Assembly (NCBI GenBank): GCA_027596195.1
Contig: JADGJG010000465.1
Span: 1-19,041, forward strand
Length of the DNA: 19,041 bases
Direction: 5' to 3'
Origin: Podochytrium sp. JEL0797
Taxonomy: Eukaryota; Chytridiomycota; Chytridiomycetes; Chytridiales; Chytriomycetaceae
This document shows positions 11,867-19,041 of the stretch, piece after piece; position 1 is the stretch's first letter, and each line of letters begins with the position of its first letter. Position numbers and translations under genes: made by a program. A model generated the notes under the pieces. The model saw nothing but the letters and a program-made list of their open reading frames with translations, searched no databases and had not been told where the DNA came from.

Positions 11867-13609
11867 ATGGACGATCCCAAATCAACATTCGAAACGGCCG
11901 TCCGGGCCATTACGCGGGCTGTGTATGGGGACGGGCTACGAGAATGGCAACTCAACTGTGCCGTGTCGCTTCTGCTGGGAAACGATGTCAGCATTGTGGT
12001 CAAGACGGGGTCCGGCAAGACCTGGGTCTTTTTGAGCGCTCTTCTGGCCCATTTTCAACTGCAACCCGAAACGACCAAACGGAAGGGCCTCATCATTATT
12101 TCGCCCCTTGTGTCGCTGATCGAAGACCAGCGGAAAGCCTTGGATAGTATGAGCGAGAAACACGGCTGGGGTTTGAGGACCGGTGCGTTGGGCTCCGCTG
12201 GCGCTTCTGACAACAACGACAATGACACGGTCAAGGCTTTCCTGAACGGTACCATTGACATCCTTTGGCTGTGCCCTGAATCCCTGCGGCGTGTCGACAT
12301 TGGGAAGAACTCGGATCGACTGAGCGCGCGAACACTTGCCTTCATTTACGATGAGGCACATTGCATCATGGACACGGCTGATTGGAGAAAACAATACCGC
12401 GCTGCCACCGCATTGAGAACAGTTTGCACTTCTGTCCCCGTCCTCATCTGCACCGCGACAATGCCAAAAGTGACGCATGACACGCTCAAGGACATGCTCT
12501 TCTTTGGTATTGGAGACAACAAGTATGAACATGTTGGGCCGATTGATCGTGCGGAAATTGGCCTTCATGTTCGATTGAAATCAAATATGAAGAAGGTGTG
12601 GCGCATCTCTGCTCATGATTGTCTCGCTGACTATCAATTTTGCCAGATGTTCCAAAAAATAAAGATGGATCTCGTGTCAAACAACCTGAATCCAAACCAT
12701 TATCCAATGATTGTGTTTCTCAACGATATGAAGGCCCTTCTGAAGCTCCACGAGGTCCTCTGCAGCGGATTGACGGTTCAACAAGCATCAAAGGTCCAAT
12801 CCTACTACGCAGTCAACAGTGATGTGCACAAATCAGCTGTATTGGACCTCATGAGAAATGGTGGGCTGGGAATCGCAGTTCTTTTGTGTACGTCGGCTTT
12901 TGGTGTTGGCCTTGACTTGCCCGACATTCGAACCGTTGCCCACGTCAAGCTGTCTTCAACCGAGTGTGAATTTGTTCAGGAGATTGGCCGTGGCGCTCGA
13001 GATGGGGCTCTGTCGGACCATGTGTGTTTCGTAAGCAAGACCCTTCCGCGCAAGGAATCTGCCGAAACCAAGTCTTCCATTTTCCGTCAGTATGGGAATT
13101 TCATGAGAGACAGATCAGCTGATAGTTGTTTACGCGAAGCCCTTCTCAAGCCATTCGTTCATGCTGACAGTCTTGACCCCCAACGCCACTGGTGCTGCTC
13201 AGCTTGCTCTCGCCGCAATAACACAACCCACACCACAGTCTTTGACTACGAGCCTGGAACGGAACCCAAGCAAACGAAGCCCCCTCCTGTGGCCAAGCCT
13301 CTTTCATTGCTTGATCCGCTCGACCAAGCCAAATTCGGCAACGAAGTTTTCAAGCTTCGAAACCGCCATCTCCCAACGTACGGATCATCTGCCGCCATGG
13401 AGTTGGTCATATCTGGAACAATTGTTGCAACCAGTCTTGAGCATATCGAAGCGATATCGTTTGGGGCGTTTGATTGGGATGAAGATTTTGAGGGTGCGCC
13501 GTTGGAGTTCAGACAAGCACTTGCCCATTTGTGTGCTGAATTTTTGCAAGCTCAGGAGGTGCTGAAGAGGGCGCAAACTAAAAGAAAACGTTGTGCATCA
13601 ATGAAATAA
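11867..13609 (+). CDS. element-encoded RecQ-like SF2 DNA helicase (intronless)
   Basis: Single uninterrupted frame of 580 aa starting 2 bp inside the TIR. Motifs: VKTGSGKT Walker A (45-52), IIISPLVSLIEDQ (motif Ia, about 76-88), DEAHC (162-166), TATM (196-199), SAFGVGLDLPDIR (motif V, 343-355) and QEIGRGARDG (motif VI, 371-380). A zinc-type cysteine set follows: C421 (with LREALLKPF) and C443, C444, C447. This is the RecQ core plus zinc subdomain, but divergent: motif 0 is reduced to LREWQLNCAV and no RQC winged helix or HRDC domain is evident. The C-terminus is about 100 residues of unassigned sequence ending in a basic KRKR tail. It probably assists transposition by unwinding DNA at the ends or during repair (inference). 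It lacks introns, unlike the host RECQ5-type gene 2.5 kb upstream, and it appears intact. Confidence 0.92.
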   Translation: MDDPKSTFETAVRAITRAVYGDGLREWQLNCAVSLLLGNDVSIVVKTGSGKTWVFLSALLAHFQLQPETTKRKGLIIISPLVSLIEDQRKALDSMSEKHGWGLRTGALGSAGASDNNDNDTVKAFLNGTIDILWLCPESLRRVDIGKNSDRLSARTLAFIYDEAHCIMDTADWRKQYRAATALRTVCTSVPVLICTATMPKVTHDTLKDMLFFGIGDNKYEHVGPIDRAEIGLHVRLKSNMKKVWRISAHDCLADYQFCQMFQKIKMDLVSNNLNPNHYPMIVFLNDMKALLKLHEVLCSGLTVQQASKVQSYYAVNSDVHKSAVLDLMRNGGLGIAVLLCTSAFGVGLDLPDIRTVAHVKLSSTECEFVQEIGRGARDGALSDHVCFVSKTLPRKESAETKSSIFRQYGNFMRDRSADSCLREALLKPFVHADSLDPQRHWCCSACSRRNNTTHTTVFDYEPGTEPKQTKPPPVAKPLSLLDPLDQAKFGNEVFKLRNRHLPTYGSSAAMELVISGTIVATSLEHIEAISFGAFDWDEDFEGAPLEFRQALAHLCAEFLQAQEVLKRAQTKRKRCASMK

Positions 13610-13618
13610 ATGTTTATT
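13605..13618. terminator. back-to-back poly(A) signals between the convergent element genes
   Basis: AATAAA on the plus strand at 13605-13610 overlaps the helicase stop codon, and AATAAA on the minus strand lies at 13618-13613, just past the transposase stop at 13629. The two genes must therefore share a region of under 20 bp for 3' end formation, and their transcripts probably overlap. Confidence 0.6.
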
Positions 13619-13628
13619 TTAACACCCT

Positions 13629-16344
13629 TTACACTTCCTCGTCCTCCTCCTCATCTTCATCCACCTCATCCATTATTCCCGCACTCCCGTCCCTTGCTAT
13701 TTGAATCACACGCGCTGCCTCCTTCTTCAAATCCATATTCAGTTCCGAAATCATCACAGTTGCATATTTCGGATCGGGCTCATCCGATAGCATTCCAATC
13801 GTTTCCAAATCCTTGTAAAATGCCTCCAGTTCGGGAGCATATTTCGGTGGTGGGTGGAATCCGTTTTTGAGCGAAATGCCGACGCCAGTGGCCAGTGAAT
13901 GCTTTGCTTTGAACACCAACTGGCCAAGCAGAGACCTTGCAAACGCAGTTTGGAACTCCTCAGTTTTCTTGATGCCCTTGCACTGTTTCAAGTCGCGGTT
14001 GGAGCGTTCTTGCCGTTGGTCTGCAGCAATGTATCCGCGTGTTCGTCCGGATGGGTTCACAAATCGGCCGACGATGCTGTGCCAGGCCATTTCTTGAGTC
14101 AAACAAGACTGAAGCTGGACTTGCTCATTCAAAATGGCATTGACGTATCGGCTGGCTTGCTCCTTCCCGTCCATCAACACCGGCAAAACCAATCGATGCA
14201 TGTCCACAACCCCATGCCCATCACCAGTATCCACACACTCAGTAAAGACTACTTTCTGGGTCACGAAATGGAGAAACTGGAGCAAATATCCAAGCTTTGA
14301 TGCAGGCTTGCTCGGACCAACAAGGCGTTCCAACTTTCCCTTCTTGGCTTTGCCCTTCGTTGTCACCACACTAACAATCTCCACCGCGTTTTGGCGCTCA
14401 TCCATCATCTTGACTACCTCTGCAACCACTTTTCCCAGCAGTTCCTCCTTCCCCGCAAGCGTCTCCAAATCACTCTCATCCCTCCGCTCCTCAGCAAGAG
14501 AGTTGCCCAAAAACCTCAAATACTGGGCCCACGTATCCATAAGAATTCTCTCTTTCTCATAAACGGACAAATTCTTTGAATCGACGCGCGTGAAATTCGT
14601 GTTGCGCTTCCTGCCAAAGTATCCGACAGTTCCCCTTTCTTCGTTCCCATCGAAATCAAACACATATAAGAGTGTGTCATCGAGACACACTCCAACATGA
14701 AACTCGCCAAGAACAAAGTAGTAGACAGTGAACTTCGTGACCCTCGTACTCAAAGGTTCTCGGAACCGTGCAGCTTGGCAGCCGGAGAGCATGTTACCAA
14801 GCCCAAGATCGCCCACGTATAAAATCTGGACCGGCTGGTTGCTTCCATATCCAAGAGCAGTTGCCTCACTGGAGCCAGTATTTGGGATCGCGTAAGTCGA
14901 TGAAAGGTTGTCCAGGATCCGAGTCATTCCCGCAAGCTCTCCTTGCTTCAAATCCAACAATCCGGTTGGAATGATGTCGTTGGGAAGTGGGGGCCTCTTG
15001 TTTCTGCAGCTTGGTTTCTTGAGTGGGATATCGTCAAAAATGGGGAGCATCTTGACCAGTTGGTTCTAAATCACACAGTGCTGGCGCTCATGGTAGTCAG
15101 AGATGATGCGTGCGCTCGGAAGTATATCTTTCGGCTTTAACTCGGCCAGTGGAATCGCGGGCGTGGTCGGTAGGGAGGGGTCAAAATGAACATACTCAAT
15201 TCGCGACGTGTTGGTTCGCGAGAGCAATACGTTACTCTGCTCCATTAGATTCCCATTTTCTGCAATAATCTTCCACGTTGTCTTGCAGAATCGCCATGCG
15301 TCGAGGGTCACAGGTAGTGGGGATCTTGTCTGCAGCAGTTTGGATCAAATCCGCGATTCTTGTTTTGGCCGCCGTATACCCCAAAGAAAGTCCGAGCTTC
15401 GCATAAGTGTCGATGGAAACTTGAGAAGCATCGTCTCCTTTCAGAGAAATCGAGAGGAGCGTTTGGAGGTAGTTGAGGAGCCGGTTTTGGGTGAAGGCAA
15501 CGATGGAAATTAAAGACAGAGCGCGAAGCGGGTACTTGACCGGAGGACGCTCGGAGCCCTCATCCCGCATGCAAAGCACGTCACACAGGCGCCATGTGTG
15601 TGGACAATCCTTCTCGAACTGGGCACTCAAATCTTCAAGCTCGATCACCCCCCCCCTCCACTCGACCAATCTTCTCCTCCTTACGACTATTCACCGCAAA
15701 TACTCTCACTTCATGCTCCACCACATAGTGCAAATAGGGCAGGAAGGTATCCATACAGCCAGATTTATTCTGCTTCCAACACACCGAAAGCACAGATCCA
15801 AGGAGTTCCATCATCCCACCAACCTCCAAACTGATAACTCCCTCCGCGATAGAATCCACCACAAGAGTCACAGCATCCCTCAACGCATCATACGACGCTA
15901 GCTTTGCCGCCAGGAGCGCAGCTTCTGCCACTTCGAAAGCTGCTTGAGCGCGATCGTTTCGTGCCGTGTCCACAAGAGACGAGCCCGCATGCTCCTGAAG
16001 TGCCTCGACAAACTTGGTGCCCTGATCGAAGTTGGATGCACCGCTGAACGGCGTATTTGGGACCACGTTGTTCGATCTTGCATGGCGGTCAAGTGTGGGT
16101 CTCGCGGGTAAGATGGCGGGAGTCTCGGCATGTCTCCGTTTCTTTGATTTCGGATGCGCGTGCGGGGGAGTGTCTCCAGTTTCAACAGGATGAGAGCGAG
16201 GAGCCTGGATTTCACTTTAGTTGCAACCTTGAGATAGCATGCACTCACCAGTGGTGTCGAAGAAGCAAGCACAGCCTCCTTATTCCTCTTCTTCTCTTTC
16301 TTCTCTCGCATCCTTTGTTTGTTCATGGCTTCCAGGGCGTTCAT
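13629..16344 (-). pseudogene. DUF6589-like putative transposase, copy A (disrupted)
   Basis: Exon 1 16344-16249 (32 codons), 44-nt intron 16248-16205 (GTGAGT donor, CAG acceptor), then exon 2 from 16204 to the TAA at 13631-13629. An intact protein would be about 890 aa. A basic PKSKKRRH nuclear-localisation-like motif lies at about 50-57 and the C-terminus is strongly acidic. The C-terminal half resembles DUF6589 proteins: YVGDLG, then GEFHVG, a GTVGYFGRKRN block, then VNPSGRTRGYIAADQRQERS. I suggest D (VGD), E/D (GEFH) and E (RQERSN) as a DDE-like set, by inference. Defects against copy B: an extra C in a C run at 15648-15656, loss of GT near 15246, and a TAG (cta, 15066-15068) replacing Trp. 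The last 473 codons (15050-13629), including the proposed triad, remain open and could still be translated from an internal ATG. Confidence 0.75.
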
Positions 16345-16356
16345 TTGATGACTACT

Positions 16357-16411
16357 GCTAAAAGGGGATCGGAGAGGCCGATTAAAAATCCGAGAACGCA
16401 GCGACCTCCGC
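16357..16411 (-). repeat. right 55-bp terminal inverted repeat of the full element
   Basis: Perfect reverse complement of 11811-11865. The transposase start codon lies 13 bp inside it (16344-16342 on the minus strand). The outer edge (16411) joins directly to the interior of the second, truncated copy; one C at the junction could belong to either side. Confidence 0.97.
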
Positions 16412-18974
16412 ATCCGATAGCATTCCAATCGTTTCCAAATCCTTGTAAAATACCTCCAGTTCGGGAGCATATTTCGGTGGTGGGTGGAATCCGTTTTTGA
16501 GCGAAATGCCGACGCCAGTGGCCAGTGAATGCTTTGCTTTGAACACCAACTGGCCAAGCAGAGACCTTGCAAACGCAGTTTGGAACTCCTCAGTTTTCTT
16601 GATGCCCTTGCACTGTTTCAAGTCGCGGTTGGAGCGTTCTTGCCGTTGGTCTGCAGCAATGTATCCGCGTGTTCGTCCGGATGGGTTCACAAATCGGCCG
16701 ACGATGCTGTGCCAGGCCATTTCTTGAGTCAAACAAGACTGAAGCTGGACTTGCTCATTCAAAATGGCATTGACGTATCGGCTGGCTTGCTCCTTCCCAT
16801 CCATCAACACCGGCAAAACCAATCGATGCATGTCCACAACCCCATGCCCATCACCAGTATCCACACACTCAGTAAAGACTACTTTCTGGGTCACGAAATG
16901 GAGAAACTGGGGCAAATATCCAAGCTTTGATGCAGGCTTGCTCGGACCAACAAGGCGTTCCAACTTCCCTTCTTGGCTTTGCCCTTCGTTGTCACCACAC
17001 TAGCAATCTCCACCGCGTTTTGGCGCTCATCCATCATCTTGACTACCTCTGCAACCACTTTTCCCAGCAGTTCCTCCTTCCCCGCAAGCGTCTCCAAATC
17101 ACTCTCATCCCTCCGCTCCTCAGCAAGAGAGTTGCCCAAAAACCTCAAATACTGGGCCCACGTATCCATAAGAATTCTCTCTTTCTCATAAACGGACAAA
17201 TTCTTTGAATCGACGAGCGTGAAATTCGTGTTGCGCTTCCTGCCAAAGTATCCGACAGTTCCCCTTTCTTCGTTCCCATCGAAATCAAACACATATAAGA
17301 GTGTGTCATCGAGACACACTCCAACATGAAACTCGCCAAGAACAAAGTAGTAGACAGTGAACTTCGTGACCCCCGTACTCAAAGGTTCTCGGAACCGCGC
17401 AGCTTGGCAGCCGGAGAGCATGTTACCAAGCCCAAGATCGCCCACGTATAAAATCTGGACCGGCTGGTTGCTTCCATATCCAAGAGCAGTTGCCTCACTG
17501 GAGCCAGTATTTGGGATCGCGTAAGTCGATGAAAGGTTGTCCAGGATCCGAGTCATTCCCGCAAGCTCTCCTTGCTTCAAATCCAACAATCCGGTTGGAA
17601 TGATGTCGTTGGGAAGTGGGGGCCTCTTGTTTCCGCAGCTTGGTTTCTTGAGTGGGATATCGTCAAAAATGGGGAGCATCTTGACCAGTTGGTTCCAAAT
17701 CACACAGTGCTGGCGCTCATGGTAGTCAGAGATGATGCGTGCGCTCGGAAGTATATCTTTCGGCTTTAACTCGGCCAGTGGAATCGCGGGCGTGGTCGGT
17801 AGGGAGGGGTCAAAATGAACATACTCAATTCGCGACGTGTTGGTTCGCGAGAGCAATACGTTACTCTGCTCCATTGTAGATTCCCATTTTCTGCAATAAT
17901 CTTCCACGTTGTCTTGCAGAATCGCCATGCGTCGAGGGTCACAGGTAGTGGGGATCTTGTCTGCAGCAGTTTGGATCAAATCCGCGATTCTTGTTTTGGC
18001 CGCCGTATACCCCAAAGAAAGTCCGAGCTTGGCATAAGTGTCGATGGAAACTTGAGAAGCATCGTCTCCTTTCAGAGAAATCGAGAGGAGCGTTTGGAGG
18101 TAGTTGAGGAGCCGGTTTTGGGTGAAGGCAACGATGGAAATTAAAGACAGAGCGCGAAGCGGGTACTTGACCGGAGGACGCTCGGAGCCCTCATCCCGCA
18201 TGCAAAGCACGTCACACAGGCGCCATGTGTGTGGAAAATCCTTCTCGAACTGGGCACTCAAATCTTCAAGCTCGATCACCCCCCCCTCCACTCGACCAAT
18301 CTTCTCCTCCTTACGACTATTCACCGCAAATACTCTCACTTCATGCTCCACCACATCGTGCAAATAGGGCAGGAAGGTATCCATACAGCCGGATTTATTC
18401 TGCTTCCAACACACCGAAAGCACAGATCCAAGGAGTTCCATCATCCCACCAACCTCCAAACTGATAACTCCCTCCGCGATAGAATCCACCACAAGAGTCA
18501 CCGCATCCCTCAACGCATCATACGACGCTAGCTTTGCCGCCAGGAGCGCAGCTTCTGCCACTTCGAAAGCTGCTTGAGCGCGATCGTTTCGTGCCGTGTC
18601 CACAAGAGACGAGCCCGCATGCTCCTGAAGTGCCTCGACAAACTTGGTGCCCTGATCGAAGTTGGATGCACCGCTGAACGGCGTATTTGGGACCACGTTG
18701 TTCGATCTTGCATGGCGGTCAAGTGTGGGTCTCGCGGGTAAGATGGCGGGAGTCTCGGCATGTCTCCGTTTCTTTGATTTCGGATGCGCGTGCGGGGGAG
18801 TGTCTCCAGTTTCAACAGGATGAGAGCGAGGAGCCTGGATTTCACATTAGTTGCAACCTTGAGATAGCATGCACTCACCAGTGGTGTCGAAGAAGCAAGC
18901 ACAGCCTCCTTATTCCTCTTCTTCTCTTTCTTCTCTCGCATCCTTTGTTTGTTCATGGCTTCCAGGGCGTTCAT
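16382..18974 (-). pseudogene. DUF6589-like putative transposase, copy B (frameshifted and truncated)
   Basis: Exon 1 18974-18879, 44-nt intron 18878-18835, exon 2 from 18834. The frame is open through the N-terminal 655 residues of the spliced protein, well past the sites of all three defects of copy A. It carries the proposed D (about residue 498) and the GEFH motif (about 533-535). A missing T in a TTT run near 16964-16966 shifts the frame, so the third acidic residue is out of frame and a novel 24-residue tail ends at 16891. Beyond the shift, the original frame stays open to the junction at 16411/16412, after GMLSD, where it runs into the neighbouring TIR and adds AEVAAFSDF before a stop at 16382. 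The acidic C-terminal segment of about 50 residues is absent. The GTG at 18696 is not the start; the spliced model gives an ATG with a basic N-terminus. Confidence 0.77.
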
Positions 18975-19041
18975 TTGATGACTACTGCTAAAAGGGGATC
19001 GGAGAGGCCGATTAAAAATCCGAGAACGCAGCGACCTCCGC
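16412..19041. mobile_element. truncated second copy of the element (right end only)
   Basis: Contains the transposase gene without its C-terminal end, plus an intact outer TIR, but no helicase gene and no left TIR. It lies in the same orientation as the full element and abuts its right TIR. It may be one unit of a longer array or the remnant of a second head-to-tail element that lost its left part. Confidence 0.85.
18987..19041 (-). repeat. third copy of the 55-bp terminal repeat, at the window end
   Basis: Identical over all 55 bases to 16357-16411 and the exact reverse complement of 11811-11865. Its outermost base is the last base of the window, so what lies beyond is unknown. The transposase copy B start codon is 13 bp inside it. 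Confidence 0.96.

Larger units (their letters stand above)
11811..16411. mobile_element. two-gene TIR DNA transposon, helicase plus DUF6589-like transposase
   Basis: A 4,601-bp unit with perfect 55-bp terminal inverted repeats and two convergent genes separated by 19 bp. The left gene is a RecQ-like SF2 helicase; the right gene is a large DUF6589-like protein with a possible DDE core. This gene pair plus TIRs recalls the helicase-encoding (AcademH) lineage of the Academ superfamily of cut-and-paste DNA transposons, but I base this on architecture only. A target-site duplication cannot be tested: the left flank (ending cccatt) is host DNA, whereas the right flank is a repeat of the element's own interior. 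The transposase here is disrupted, so this copy is probably not autonomous. Confidence 0.85.
13782..19041 (+). repeat. tandem direct repeat, 2 x 2,630 bp
   Basis: 13782-16411 and 16412-19041 align end to end with the same length, 2,630 bp. By eye I count about 15 substitutions and 3 small indels, about 99.3% identity. The unit runs from inside the transposase gene (25 codons past which the C-terminus is encoded is missing from unit 2's start) to the outer end of the TIR. The second unit ends exactly at the last base of the window. Confidence 0.95.

Noticed and set aside
11867..13609. Telomere-linked RecQ helicase (TLH type)
   Set aside because: The gene is bounded by 55-bp TIRs and paired with a transposase-like gene; no telomere repeat is seen. 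A transposon origin explains it better, though a subtelomeric site is not excluded.
13629..15050. The 473-codon frame as an intact complete transposase
   Set aside because: The 18-kb region copy shows the same protein continues upstream through a Trp codon that is TAG here; this frame is only the C-terminal half, starting at an internal Met.
16891..18696. A 601-residue protein starting at 18696
   Set aside because: That start is GTG, not ATG. A 44-nt intron with strong splice sites links it to an ATG exon at 18974, adding 78 residues in frame.

Overview
The window looks like nuclear DNA of an intron-rich, compact eukaryote, most likely an early-diverging (chytrid-like) fungus. Four plus-strand host genes can be rebuilt only by removing many short introns (about 45-145 nt) with GT...AG ends. 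Intergenic gaps are often below 100 bp, and AATAAA signals lie just after several stop codons. The set (two AAAP amino-acid transporters, a RECQ5-type helicase, a CCDC43-like protein) fits this, but no marker fixes the lineage. All exon models come from reading frames, splice signals and paralogue comparison; no transcript data were available.

Layout: 1-130 is an extremely GC-rich, low-complexity start, possibly an assembly artefact. 263-3555 and 3644-6432 are tandem paralogues of an amino-acid/auxin permease (AAAP) transporter, each with a very long disordered loop before the last membrane helix. 6507-9374 is a ten-exon RECQ5-type DNA helicase with an N-terminal PCNA-binding (PIP) motif. 9451-10257 is a two-exon CCDC43-like protein. 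10258-10909 holds no gene I can support. 10910-11782 (minus) is a plausible but unrecognised multi-exon gene.

The accessory part starts at 11811. A 4,601-bp element (11811-16411) is bounded by perfect 55-bp terminal inverted repeats (TIRs). It encodes two convergent genes that fill it almost completely: an intronless RecQ-like SF2 helicase (11867-13609, +) and a large DUF6589-like, probable DDE-transposase protein (13629-16344, -) with one 44-nt intron. The start codons lie 2 bp and 13 bp inside the TIRs. The right 2,630 bp of the element is then repeated in tandem (16412-19041) at about 99.3% identity by eye, ending in a third copy of the TIR that coincides exactly with the end of the window. 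Both transposase copies are broken, at different places. The closest described relatives I know are helicase-encoding Academ (AcademH) DNA transposons; that assignment is an inference that needs a profile search.

Taken together, a conserved host block (transport, DNA repair, CCDC43-like) is followed by a transposon that brings its own, unrelated RecQ-like helicase and sits 28 bp from the start codon of the minus-strand host gene.
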